Shown here in pieces: positions 1 through 7,887 of a stretch of 64,000 bases of DNA. Where the stretch lies: NCBI GenBank assembly GCA_023429135.1, contig JAEYWD010000031.1, forward strand, positions 1 through 64,000, in the 5' to 3' direction. Below the pieces are notes generated by a model. It had not been told where the DNA came from, made no database searches, and was given only the letters and a program-made list of their open reading frames with translations. Each line of letters starts with the position of its first letter. The first letter of the stretch is position 1. The translations under genes were made by a program, and so were the position numbers. This stretch comes from Bacteroidota bacterium (GTDB lineage Bacteria > Bacteroidota > Bacteroidia > Bacteroidales > JAAUTT01).

Positions 1-1063
1 CGGTTTTAACTCCTTTTTGAAAAGCCCATGTGGCTGCCATTATATCGTTCTCTCCCAGCTTTAGCCTGTTTTCATTCTTAGAGTCAAAACCTAACTGCTC
101 CTGTTCATTTTTCAATAGTAGCGCAAACTCAATTCCAAAATGTTTATGAAGATACGTAACGACCAATGCAGTAACATTATCGGGTCCTGTAGCAATTGAC
201 AATTCACGTGCAATCTGATATAATGCATGGGTACGTTCTTCCCGGATACGGATCCTTGTTTCCTGACGCCGTACTCGGGATGTAAGAACACCATTTAGGA
301 GGGCGATGATGAAAAACATCATAAACATAAGGATGTTCTCAGGTTCACTTATATGCAAAGTATACAGTGGTGGGATAAAGAAAAAGTTAAGGATAACAGC
401 GCTGAGCACTGCTGCTGTCAAAACTGGCCCGGTACCATAAAAAATGGCAAGAATAGAAACTAAAAAAAGCAAACAAAAGGAAACTACATGATAATCAAAA
501 AAACTCCTGGATGAAAAACAAATAATTGAAGTTATCAACACCAGACTACTTGTTGTAATATATTGCTTTATGTTGGATGTAAAAGATGGCGATGCGGAAT
601 GGATCATTCCCTTACGGGACTCACTATTGTCGGTGCTTACAGTATAGATGTGGATACCCTTGCTCCAACGAATAATTTTATGCAGAAAAATAATGAACCG
701 CAAGTGGGAAATCAGGTTAAGAATTTTGGGCTTGGCAATTATGATATGGGTAATATTCTCCTTAATGGCAAAATTTAAAATCGCTTTTTCAACATGATAA
801 TTTGTAATGATCCTAAATTCTATTTCCAGTTGTTTTGCAAGATTTATGTTTCTGTTTAGTTGGTCCTCCTCTTTCCTGGACAGCGTATGGGTCGTTTCCA
901 CATAAATAGCCTGAAGGCTTGCTTCCAAAGATCTGGCAAGTTTGTTAGCCGAAATCAATAACTGGTGAGACTGGGGCTGATAATCGATAGCAACCAACAG
1001 TTGTGGCCTATTGGATGTTTCTGCCCCGTTATCATTTAACTTGCTTTTGCCCTGGTTTGTCAT
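1..1063 (-). CDS. kdpD: KdpD-type sensor kinase, second half of a split KdpD (partial, runs off left edge)
   Basis: An open frame starts at ATG 1063 and stays open for 354 codons to the window edge. Residues about 20-145 read as a universal-stress-protein domain. Residues about 175-267 form four hydrophobic helices of the KdpD DUF4118 type, with the typical stretch NFFFIPPLYTLHI. A GAF-like segment (HALYQIARELSIATGPDNV) follows from about 285. The histidine kinase core would lie beyond the window. The P-loop KdpD domain that opens full-length KdpD proteins is absent, so this is the second protein of a split KdpD, an arrangement I associate with Bacteroidota. KdpD senses K+ limitation and phosphorylates KdpE. 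Divergent kup at 1703 fits a potassium role. Identification is strong; whether it still pairs with a KdpD N-terminal protein is inferred. Confidence 0.8.
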   Translation of the reverse strand, partial: MTNQGKSKLNDNGAETSNRPQLLVAIDYQPQSHQLLISANKLARSLEASLQAIYVETTHTLSRKEEDQLNRNINLAKQLEIEFRIITNYHVEKAILNFAIKENITHIIIAKPKILNLISHLRFIIFLHKIIRWSKGIHIYTVSTDNSESRKGMIHSASPSFTSNIKQYITTSSLVLITSIICFSSRSFFDYHVVSFCLLFLVSILAIFYGTGPVLTAAVLSAVILNFFFIPPLYTLHISEPENILMFMMFFIIALLNGVLTSRVRRQETRIRIREERTHALYQIARELSIATGPDNVTALVVTYLHKHFGIEFALLLKNEQEQLGFDSKNENRLKLGENDIMAATWAFQKGVKT

Positions 1064-1080
1064 TTTGATATATTAAAATC

Positions 1081-1109
1081 CAAATGTAAAACTTTACACA
1101 CCTTAACAA
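1081..1109 (-). promoter_or_regulatory. Candidate promoter of the KdpD-like gene
   Basis: On the minus strand, TTG (1109-1107) is followed after 18 bases by TACATTTG (1088-1081), a full match to the Bacteroidota -7 element TAnnTTTG. It lies about 18 bases before the ATG at 1063. It suggests that this half-KdpD gene has its own promoter rather than being internal to a kdp operon. Confidence 0.5.
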
Positions 1110-1325
1110 TCAAATTAAATCTTCACATTATTCATTTAATTCATTAAGCTTAATGGATTCATCTGCAAATAAGTCAAAAATTAATAAGAGAATTATAAAA
1201 AACGATATGTAATGCATAAAGATTATATAAAGATTGTACATCTGATTTTATGCAAAAATCACATATTCAGTCATTTTGGTTCCGCATGGCGATTTGGGGC
1301 TGTTTCCTAAATGAAAAGGTAGATA

Positions 1326-1333
1326 TAATTTTG
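1326..1333 (+). promoter_or_regulatory. Candidate -7 element for the lipoprotein-kup unit
   Basis: TAATTTTG matches TAnnTTTG and sits 16 bases before the ATG at 1350. No convincing -33 TTG lies at the usual distance, so the call rests on one box only. Confidence 0.35.
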
Positions 1334-1349
1334 GCCTAAAATTAATGCT

Positions 1350-1700
1350 ATGAAGATTGGTATTATTTGGGGTCTCTGGATTTTAACTGCATGTACTTCA
1401 GGCATTGAGCAAGAATCAAAGGTTGTTTTGGAAAATGACACATCGGTTGTAAAATTAAATATGGACGGACTTTGGCTTGAGTCAAAAGGTAAATATGAAT
1501 CATCTTACGTATTCATTCATGATGATACAATATACTTTCTTAAAGCCCGGGCAGAGAAATATTATATCAGCCACGACACACTGCACCTCACAAGTGGTGG
1601 CAGGTTCAAACGGAAAATAATGGAACTGGATTCTGTTCACCTAATATGGAAGACTAACTCCGATGAAATTTATACACTTTACAAAAAAAATCTGGATTAA
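1350..1700 (+). CDS. Small lipoprotein upstream of kup, unknown function
   Basis: 116 residues. A short hydrophobic signal ends in the lipobox LTAC, so the mature protein should be a lipoprotein beginning at Cys15. The rest is a compact, beta-rich sequence with many Asp/Lys residues and no family I recognise. Its stop (1698-1700) lies two bases before the GTG start of kup, so the two are almost certainly co-transcribed and perhaps translationally coupled. That context suggests, without proving, a link to K+ uptake or envelope stress. Confidence 0.6.
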   Translation: MKIGIIWGLWILTACTSGIEQESKVVLENDTSVVKLNMDGLWLESKGKYESSYVFIHDDTIYFLKARAEKYYISHDTLHLTSGGRFKRKIMELDSVHLIWKTNSDEIYTLYKKNLD

Positions 1701-1702
1701 CT

Positions 1703-3655
1703 GTGAAAGCGAACAATCATCAGCAAGGCCTTACCAAATTGACCCTGGCCGGGGTTATCATCACTTTGGGTATTGTTTACGGCGACATTGGGACTTCCCC
1801 GCTTTATGTTTTTAAAGCCATTGTTGGAGGTTTTAATGAAATTCGTCAAGATTTTATTCTCGGTGCCGTATCCTGCATTATCTGGACCCTCACTATTCAA
1901 ACCACTGTAAAATATGTTTTGATTACCCTTCAGGCAGACAACAAAGGAGAAGGAGGTATATTCGCTTTGTTTGCCCTTATCCGGCGAAAATCGCCCTGGG
2001 CTTATGTGTTTGCTTTAATAGGCGGGAGTACCCTGCTGGCCGATGGCATTATAACCCCTTCCATCACGGTTACCTCAGCAACAGAAGGGTTAAAACTTTA
2101 CAACGAAAATATACCGGTTATACCTATCGTACTGCTCATTATTACGGCTATATTTTTTGTCCAGCAATTTGGGACAAAGTTGATAGGCAAATCTTTTGGC
2201 CCTATTATGCTGGTTTGGTTTCTGATGCTGGGTATTTTGGGAACATTCCAGATCTTTCAATACCCAGTAATTTTTAAAGCCTTTAATCCCCAATATGCGC
2301 TGAACCTGCTATCTCACTATCCAAATGCCATGTTTATCCTGGGAGCGGTGTTTCTGGCAACCACAGGTGCAGAAGCATTGTATTCGGATTTGGGGCATTG
2401 TGGTGCAAAAAACATCAGGATTTCGTGGATGTTTGTAAAGGCTACTCTTATTTTAAATTATATGGGACAGGCAGCCTGGGTGATGAATAACCCCGAAAGT
2501 GCCCTGAATGGGGATAACCCTTTTTACAAGATTATGCCAGGCTGGTTTATGATCCCGGGTATACTGATTGCGACCGCTGCTGCCATTATAGCAAGCCAGG
2601 CGCTTATAAGCGGTTCATTTACCCTGATCAGTGAAGCGATATCCCTTAATTTCTGGCCTAGGTTCAAGCTCAGGTATCCTACCGAAATTAAAGGCCAGAT
2701 TTATATCCCCAAGATAAACTGGTTTTTATGGATCTCATGCTGTTTTGTAGTATTGTATTTTCAGGAATCATCGGCCATGGAGGCTGCTTATGGCCTTTCC
2801 ATAACCATAACCATGATTATGACTACCATCCTGCTGAGCTTTTATATTTATTTCAAAAAGATACCGATGCCATTTATTATCTGGTTCTTGCTTATTTATT
2901 TATCAGTCGAAGGTACTTTTTTATATGCTAACTTGCAGAAATTCTTTGAGGGAGGGTGGTTTACACTGGCAATGGCAAGTATCTTTATCTTTATTATGTA
3001 TTTTTGGTATAACGGACGGAAGATTAAAAATAAATTTCTTGTGTTCGAAGACATAGAGAAATATGTGTCTGTGATTAAAGACCTTAGTCAGGATGAGAGT
3101 GTTCCTAAAAGAACGACTAACCTTGTTTATATTACAAAAGCCAATAACTATTACCAGTTAGAGAGCAAGATTATCTATTCTATCATAAACAAACAGCCTA
3201 AAAGGGCGGACGTTTATTGGTTTATCCACGTTGATATCCTGGACGACCCCGATACCTTAGAGTACAGGGTCATCCATTACGAACCCGGCAAAATGATAAA
3301 AGTCGATTTCAAACTTGGTTTTAAAGTAGAGCTTCGAATTAACCAATATTTTAAACAGGTTTTGGAAGAGATGGCCGAGAAAGGAGAAGTTAATACTGTG
3401 TCGGGCTATGGTTCACTACACAAACACAATATTGCCGGCGATTTCCAATATATCCTCATCGACCGCATTGCCACCAGCGACATGCGCATTACGTCCTATC
3501 AGCAGTTTGTGCTCGATATTTATGAAGGTATCCGTTTTATTTCAACCACAGAGTCGAATTCGCTTGGATTGGATACCAGTAACTGTGTATTGGAGAAAGT
3601 ACCGCTTTTGATAGAGAAAGGGAGCAAAAAACAAATGAAACGGCAAAATGTGTGA
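1703..3655 (+). CDS. kup: Kup-family low-affinity potassium transporter
   Basis: 650 residues, the usual Kup length. The N-terminus carries the family signature GIVYGDIGTSPLY (residues 23-35), then NKGEGGIFAL near 80-89, ADGIITPSITVTSATEG, and ATTGAEALYSDLGHCG. About twelve membrane helices fill the first 440 residues and a soluble cytoplasmic domain makes up the last 200. The start is GTG at 1703, directly after the stop of the preceding lipoprotein; no in-frame ATG lies nearby. Kup imports K+ with H+. It is divergent from a KdpD-type sensor, so both potassium-related functions sit at this end of the window. Confidence 0.93.
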   Translation: MKANNHQQGLTKLTLAGVIITLGIVYGDIGTSPLYVFKAIVGGFNEIRQDFILGAVSCIIWTLTIQTTVKYVLITLQADNKGEGGIFALFALIRRKSPWAYVFALIGGSTLLADGIITPSITVTSATEGLKLYNENIPVIPIVLLIITAIFFVQQFGTKLIGKSFGPIMLVWFLMLGILGTFQIFQYPVIFKAFNPQYALNLLSHYPNAMFILGAVFLATTGAEALYSDLGHCGAKNIRISWMFVKATLILNYMGQAAWVMNNPESALNGDNPFYKIMPGWFMIPGILIATAAAIIASQALISGSFTLISEAISLNFWPRFKLRYPTEIKGQIYIPKINWFLWISCCFVVLYFQESSAMEAAYGLSITITMIMTTILLSFYIYFKKIPMPFIIWFLLIYLSVEGTFLYANLQKFFEGGWFTLAMASIFIFIMYFWYNGRKIKNKFLVFEDIEKYVSVIKDLSQDESVPKRTTNLVYITKANNYYQLESKIIYSIINKQPKRADVYWFIHVDILDDPDTLEYRVIHYEPGKMIKVDFKLGFKVELRINQYFKQVLEEMAEKGEVNTVSGYGSLHKHNIAGDFQYILIDRIATSDMRITSYQQFVLDIYEGIRFISTTESNSLGLDTSNCVLEKVPLLIEKGSKKQMKRQNV

Positions 3656-3690
3656 TTAAAAAAAATATTGAATTAGGCTCTCTTAAGAAA

Positions 3691-3730
3691 TAGCTGTCAT
3701 CTATAGTCCTCGGACCACAGATGACAGCTA
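3691..3730. repeat. Perfect 12-base inverted repeat downstream of kup
   Basis: TAGCTGTCATCT (3691-3702) is mirrored exactly by AGATGACAGCTA (3719-3730). A second small stem, GTCC/GGAC, lies inside the 16-base loop. No T-run follows, so it is not a classical terminator, though it could still stop transcription or protect the kup mRNA end. Confidence 0.6.
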
Positions 3731-3898
3731 ACAGCCAGGGCAAATTTTAAAAGATCAGGGTTATTGATCAAAGCAGTTGACCGTGGTCTGAGGTCTGACG
3801 ACCCGCTGTTATGCCTATTAACTAAACGCCTGCTTCAAAAAAATTAATATATTTGGACACATCTAAATTCAAGTAATAATCAATTTGTTGGTTAGTTT

Positions 3899-3926
3899 AA
3901 AGGCCCGGTCGCGAGACACGGCCTTT
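3899..3926 (+). terminator. Terminator-like hairpin
   Basis: AAAGGCC (3899-3905) pairs with GGCCTTT (3920-3926) around a GC-rich 14-base loop and is followed by ATTTGTT. The T-stretch is weak and no gene ends nearby, so it may terminate kup read-through or an unannotated short RNA. Confidence 0.35.
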
Positions 3927-4012
3927 ATTTGTTAAAAGAACAGCAACAATTAACAAAGTACAAGCATAAACAAATATTGTCTAAAGTCTTTAAAAACAAA
4001 AGAGTCTGTGTG

Positions 4013-4101
4013 AAAAGTGCCGGACACTGAGACTTCGTTGTGAGCCTGCCTTGTCGAAGAGAGGCTCACAACGAAGGCCTTTAGACTAATTAACTAGCCT
4101 C
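4013..4101. repeat. Dispersed intergenic element, copy 1
   Basis: Begins AAAGTGCCGGACACTGAG and ends GACTAATTAACTAGCCTC. The interior is a perfect 15-base stem (CTTCGTTGTGAGCCT at 4033-4047, its complement at 4062-4076). A second copy at 42241-42325 shares both ends but has a different interior. Confidence 0.65.
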
Positions 4102-4355
4102 TTTTATGTTAAGGATAAAAGCTTAACATTGCAGATCGGTATATTTTATTCGTTTTTAAAAGATTGTAATTGCTTACAATTTGATTTAATTCGTATTTTT
4201 AATTAGTTAAACCCGATAAGGAGCAATAACAACAAAACTGAAATATAACTTTTAAAACTACGATAACAGAAATATCGCCAATTGGTGATATAAGGATGTT
4301 GGCAAACATTTTAAAAAAAGCAGAGTACTATCATTGAAAATTGAATATAACTATT

Positions 4356-5006
4356 ATGGACTGTCCAATTTGTGGAAAATCATTGATAATAGAAGATAAA
4401 ATAGTTGCAGAATATATTCACTGCGCACAATGTGATTATGAGGAAATAGATTATAGCACTCATGGAAAGTGCTGTATTTCACCAAACGTGATACTGGTTA
4501 GGGATTATTGGGATGAGATTGAAGCATTTCAGGACTCGGATAAATATAGAGTGTATAATCAATGTCAACATTGTGGAAAAAGGATGGGTAACGCAATGAG
4601 TAAAAAGGATTATAAAAAGAGCGAATTACCTCATTCTAGAACAGACTTATTAGAAATTGTAAAAGGATTTCAAGATGATTTATCTGTTATTAGCAAACGA
4701 ATAAGCGATAGAAAAATACAAAGCAAACAAACGAATTATTGGAGTGATTATGATGAATATTTAAAGTCTGATAAATGGCAAGAAATAACAAAGATTGTTT
4801 TAAAACGTGATAATTATCTTTGTCAATCTTGTTTGACAGAAAAGGCAACAGAGATTCATCATACTGAAGGGAAATACAGAAAAAATGAACCTCTATTCAC
4901 CTTAATTTCTGTTTGTAGCGGATGTCATAGAATAATTACCGAGATTGATAGAGGAGCTTATGAAAAAGCAGAAAAGATAAAATATGAATTTGATAAAGAT
5001 AAATAA
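4356..5006 (+). CDS. Zinc-ribbon HNH endonuclease-like protein
   Basis: 216 residues from ATG 4356; a TTG at 4341 would add five residues, but ATG directly before the first cysteine pair is preferred. Cysteine pairs C3/C6, C23/C26 and C70/C73 look like zinc ribbons. The C-terminus has an HNH-type core: C156xxC159, H168-H169, then C187xxC190-H191, with two of these pairs typical of structural zinc in HNH nucleases. HNH domains cut DNA in restriction, homing or repair proteins; none of those contexts is visible here. No methyltransferase or intron is nearby. The AT-rich, repeat-flanked setting suggests accessory DNA. Precise role unknown. Confidence 0.65.
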   Translation: MDCPICGKSLIIEDKIVAEYIHCAQCDYEEIDYSTHGKCCISPNVILVRDYWDEIEAFQDSDKYRVYNQCQHCGKRMGNAMSKKDYKKSELPHSRTDLLEIVKGFQDDLSVISKRISDRKIQSKQTNYWSDYDEYLKSDKWQEITKIVLKRDNYLCQSCLTEKATEIHHTEGKYRKNEPLFTLISVCSGCHRIITEIDRGAYEKAEKIKYEFDKDK

Positions 5007-5023
5007 AAGCGTTTGGTAATAAT

Positions 5024-5446
5024 ATGAAGACGCTCCGACATATAGTGATATTGATAATTTTGATTTCTTCTTGTAAGAACAGTAACTACAAAAAGGAATT
5101 AAATTGTGATTATATTGAAATCTCCTATGATAATGGGTGGACAGGAGGGACGGCCATAAAAATAAATAAGGATTTGACGTATAAGAAATGTTATTATCAT
5201 ATAATTTCAGACGTTGACAGTTGTTCCTGCTTCGTTGATAATTTAGCAGCCGGCGAGTACCTTGACCGAATAAATAAAATGATAGATTCATTGAAAAATT
5301 CAAAGATAGATTCAATTTATGATGCTAATTGTCAGGATTGTGGTGCATATATTATCAGAATTAAATATCCAGATAAAATGATTAAAACTATGATAATTGG
5401 TACGCATAGATTTGATACTCGAATCTCTAGTTTGCTTGGTTTGTGA
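5024..5446 (+). CDS. Putative lipoprotein, unknown function
   Basis: 140 residues. The N-terminal signal ends in ISSC, a lipobox, so it is probably a lipoprotein beginning at Cys17. The mature part contains six further cysteines, including two CxC/CxxC-type pairs, so disulfides are possible. No known family recognised. It begins 17 bases after the HNH gene and is likely in the same transcript. Base composition is AT-rich like its neighbour and unlike kup, in keeping with acquired DNA. Confidence 0.55.
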   Translation: MKTLRHIVILIILISSCKNSNYKKELNCDYIEISYDNGWTGGTAIKINKDLTYKKCYYHIISDVDSCSCFVDNLAAGEYLDRINKMIDSLKNSKIDSIYDANCQDCGAYIIRIKYPDKMIKTMIIGTHRFDTRISSLLGL

Positions 5447-5574
5447 GCGAGATACCAATTAGTAAATATCATCCAGATTCTTGTGAAATATTTGAATCAA
5501 CAAGGATAATGATTCCTCCAAAGATTGAAGTAAAACGAAAATTTTTGCCACCAACTATAGAGGAAATGAAATGA
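5443..5574 (+). CDS. Possible 43-residue ORF overlapping the lipoprotein stop
   Basis: A GTG start (5443) overlaps the TGA of the preceding gene in the classic GTGA arrangement. The 43-residue product is charged and proline-rich, ending LPPTIEEMK. It could be a real coupled small protein or the tail of a gene broken by a frameshift, since it reads like an interior or C-terminal segment of a larger protein. Confidence 0.3.
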   Translation: MSEIPISKYHPDSCEIFESTRIMIPPKIEVKRKFLPPTIEEMK

Positions 5575-6106
5575 ATTGATTAATAAAAAAATTACTGTTG
5601 CCAATAAATAGGAGCTCAAGTGATCGGTACGACCCAGCTTGAGCTACCGGTTGAACGAAATCCGTTCTTCAATCGGAGCACCAGCGTCTATGTATTTATC
5701 GGGGGGGGTGAACTTTTCTTCAGTTGAGATTTTCTTGTCTGTTTTTGATTTTTCCGTGTCATCCAAACCTGGATTTCTTGCTTTTTAAAAGATAAGCCAT
5801 GAGTTTATCAGGTAAGGATAAAGGAGTTGAACTAATATGAATTAGCTACGGAGTATGTTACGGAATTATTAGCATGGCAGTTATCTGTTTACTGGCTGTG
5901 TGGCAGGCGTCATTACTCCCTTATTGAGGTTCCGATAGTATTCCATGAATTTTGAATTTGATTAGCCAGTATACTGACGATTAGCATACCATTATGCTAT
6001 CGATTAACATACCAGTATGCTGACCATTGACATACCGGTATGCTGATGGTTAGCATACCAGTATGTCGATCGTTAGCACCGTAGGGCTAAAATAGGTTGC
6101 ATAAGT
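5575..6106. other. Gene-free stretch with possible coding remnant and repeat array
   Basis: No intact gene. An 8-base inverted repeat (AGCTCAAG/CTTGAGCT) lies near 5612-5645. On the minus strand, 5644-5784 is open and reads like protein (NPGLDDTEKSKTDKK early, IEERISFNR at the end) but lacks a start; a Met-led frame just upstream (5800) is out of phase, as if frameshifted. A run of eight G at 5701-5708 lies inside it. The 23-base array follows at 5981-6072. Confidence 0.4.
5981..6072. repeat. Four tandem 23-base near-palindromic repeats
   Basis: Units start at 5981, 6004, 6027 and 6050, exactly 23 bases apart. Each carries the near-palindrome GCATACCAGTATGC with small changes, then a variable 4-6 base spacer. 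A degenerate partial unit precedes at about 5962-5980 and another begins at 6073. The array lies just past the 3' end of the HU-Ig gene. It is too short-spaced for CRISPR and has no coding periodicity. Confidence 0.8.
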
Positions 6107-6844
6107 TTATGCAGGTACATTTAGTACCTGGTCGAAAACAAATGTGCGGGGTTCTTTCAATAATACACTGGAACTTGAAAACTGTGTAGTAATGCTAAGT
6201 TTGTAATCGCCAGGCTGCAGGGAGGCAGGGACTACAAACGACAGTTTTGAAGGATCGTTTGTTAACAACGACGACATAGGAATAGGTACTGGTTCCTGTG
6301 AGACCTGGTTAATTAGCGAAATGCCCAGACCGTTAGCCTCGCCAGCTATCTTAATGCGGCTGCCGGTAACATTCACTCCGCCTCCAGGAGTCAGCCTGCT
6401 GTTAACCAACTTGGTGGCCACATCGGTAACCGAATTAACAAATGTTCCTGAGCTTGCCATGCCCCTTACACTTACCGTTGTTGATTTTATCGCTTCGCGG
6501 AGCTCGGCCACAGGCACAGAGTTTATGATTAAACTGTGCTGGGAGCTGTCCCAACCGGCATTGTCGCCGATAAATACACCTTCTGCGCCCAACTGATAAA
6601 AGCTGAGGCCAAACCTCACCGACGAACCATTTACAACTTCTTCCATGGCTATATCCTTTAGGATATTCATACATGCCTTCAATGTGTTGGCGTTTAGGTC
6701 GGTTCGGCGCGTTACGGCAATCTTGATCAGATCGTCTTCCGTGAGCGATTTTTTGATAATAATACGACCAAAACGATCATCTTTACGAGCAGTCAATGCT
6801 AAATCGTACAGTTCTACGATTACGCTTCCGTTGGGTGCTTCCAT
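6107..6844 (-). CDS. HU-like DNA-binding protein with C-terminal Ig-like DUF4469 domain
   Basis: 245 residues from ATG 6844; the frame is open to 6907, but that would place the start in the probable promoter. The first 115 residues fit the Bacteroidota HU-DNA-binding family: a LTEDDLIKIAVTRRTDLNANTL helix-turn segment, then NGSSVRFGLSFYQLGAEGVF and the (S)QHSLIINSVP strand. After a Gly/Thr-rich linker comes a beta-rich Ig-like fold of the DUF4469 type (RIKIAGEANGLGISLI...; VPASLQPGDYKLSITTQ). Such HU-Ig proteins are thought to bind DNA in the nucleoid, and several paralogues per genome are common. The gene ends 35 bases from the palindromic array. Confidence 0.75.
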   Translation of the reverse strand: MEAPNGSVIVELYDLALTARKDDRFGRIIIKKSLTEDDLIKIAVTRRTDLNANTLKACMNILKDIAMEEVVNGSSVRFGLSFYQLGAEGVFIGDNAGWDSSQHSLIINSVPVAELREAIKSTTVSVRGMASSGTFVNSVTDVATKLVNSRLTPGGGVNVTGSRIKIAGEANGLGISLINQVSQEPVPIPMSSLLTNDPSKLSFVVPASLQPGDYKLSITTQFSSSSVLLKEPRTFVFDQVLNVPA

Positions 6845-6904
6845 AATTTTTGGAGTTTTAATTAAATGATTAGGTAATTTTTGTTGGATTGTTTGATCCG
6901 GTAA

Positions 6905-6935
6905 CAAAATAAACTTTTAATTCTATTTTGTACAA
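6905..6935 (-). promoter_or_regulatory. Candidate promoter of the HU-Ig gene
   Basis: Minus strand: TTG (6935-6933), 20-base spacer, TTATTTTG (6912-6905), one mismatch from TAnnTTTG. Its position argues against the longer frame that would begin at 6907. Confidence 0.35.
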
Positions 6936-7048
6936 TCACTTTCCGAGGGGATTTTTCATGATCCAGGATCACCTCCGGAGGGGAGGGACAGGAAATAGCT
7001 CAACATTTTTTTCAATGGAAAATCTTTTTCCGACCATTGCGTCAGATA

Positions 7049-7681
7049 TTAAACTTCTTCAGAGTTTTGCAATGTTAATTCCTGATTCCAGGCTAAAGCT
7101 GGGGGGCAGATTATCTTATTGGTTATGGCGTATTTTAAAAGGTCGTAGGGTTTGCTGGTGCCAGTTTTGAGGAATATTTTCCGGCGGTGGCTTATAACTG
7201 TATGGATGCTTATATGCAGTTTACATGCGATATCTTTGTTTAACAGGTTCTGTACCATCAATTTTAATATATCTGTTTCCCGAGGAGTGAGAGCATCTCC
7301 TTTAGGATGGTCTAACTGGTCAATTCCCGCAGTAAATGATTCGACAATATTTCTTATGAAATCGAATGAGTCGGTTATCTGAATGGTACCATCTAGTAAA
7401 TAAAGTACCTCACGGTTACAGATCGTGTACAGTATGCCCAGCCATTTTGCCCGGAAGCTTTTTTGCTTTTGAGCAAACATTTTTATGTTGTTTTCTATCA
7501 CCAGAGGATTGATAATGACAAGATCGGGATCGAATGTGTTTTGGTCTTTTAAGAAAGCATCGAAATTCGTGTAAAAATAAAACCTGTAATTTTTTCCGGT
7601 TTCCTGCAGCATGCCTGTAAGTCCTCTGAAAATTATATAAGGTTTGTCAATAAAGGCGATATGTGTTTTGGATTTATCCAA
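7049..7681 (-). CDS. LuxR/NarL-type response regulator with degenerate receiver
   Basis: 210 residues. Residues 1-118 resemble a receiver fold (IAFIDKPYIIFRGL at the start, FDPDLVIINPL near 50-60), but the usual phospho-acceptor Asp appears to be Asn58, so phosphorylation is doubtful. Residues 131-175 form a clear LuxR helix-turn-helix: LTPRETDILKLMVQNLLNKD, then HISIHTVISHRRKIFLKTG. It should bind DNA as a dimer. No partner histidine kinase is adjacent. It is upstream of, and co-directional with, the HU-Ig gene, but about 200 bases separate them and each has its own candidate promoter. Confidence 0.8.
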   Translation of the reverse strand: MDKSKTHIAFIDKPYIIFRGLTGMLQETGKNYRFYFYTNFDAFLKDQNTFDPDLVIINPLVIENNIKMFAQKQKSFRAKWLGILYTICNREVLYLLDGTIQITDSFDFIRNIVESFTAGIDQLDHPKGDALTPRETDILKLMVQNLLNKDIACKLHISIHTVISHRRKIFLKTGTSKPYDLLKYAITNKIICPPALAWNQELTLQNSEEV

Positions 7682-7701
7682 ATCAACTGGTTTTGTAAAA
7701 T

Positions 7702-7730
7702 CAAAAATAGAATATTATGACTATAAACAA
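7702..7730 (-). promoter_or_regulatory. Promoter of the LuxR-type regulator
   Basis: Minus strand: TTG (7730-7728), 18-base spacer, TATTTTTG (7709-7702), a full TAnnTTTG match, about 20 bases before the ATG at 7681. This is one of the best promoter matches in the window. Confidence 0.5.
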
Positions 7731-7887
7731 TGGGTTATGTCAGTTTTTTAATGTGGCTTTTTGAAAGTACTATAAATAACGGGCGATACACATATCTTGT
7801 TGCATTGCATTTGTTACATTTGAAGCCGGCGTTTAGTTAATTAGCTTACATCAAGTCGAAGACTATCGATACCTATCGGTAGGTCAA

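Larger units (their letters stand above)
3656..4355. other. Gene-free, repeat-rich stretch between kup and the HNH gene
   Basis: About 700 bases without a convincing gene on either strand. It holds a 12-base perfect hairpin (3691-3730), a word GTGGTCTGAGGTCTGACGAC (3782-3801) resembling one at 7951-7962, a hairpin followed by T-rich sequence (3899-3926) and a dispersed element (4013-4101) also present at 42241. The remainder, 4103-4355, is very AT-rich and probably includes the promoter of the HNH gene. Confidence 0.6.

Noticed and set aside
3782..3801. tRNA or structured RNA gene near GTGGTCTGAGGTCTGACG
   Set aside because: No cloverleaf arms or T-loop motif could be found; it fits better as a repeat.
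4255..4340. Integron attC-like site (GATGTTGGCAAAC) before the HNH gene
   Set aside because: Core-site consensus is not met, no paired site or integrase is visible and no cassette array follows.
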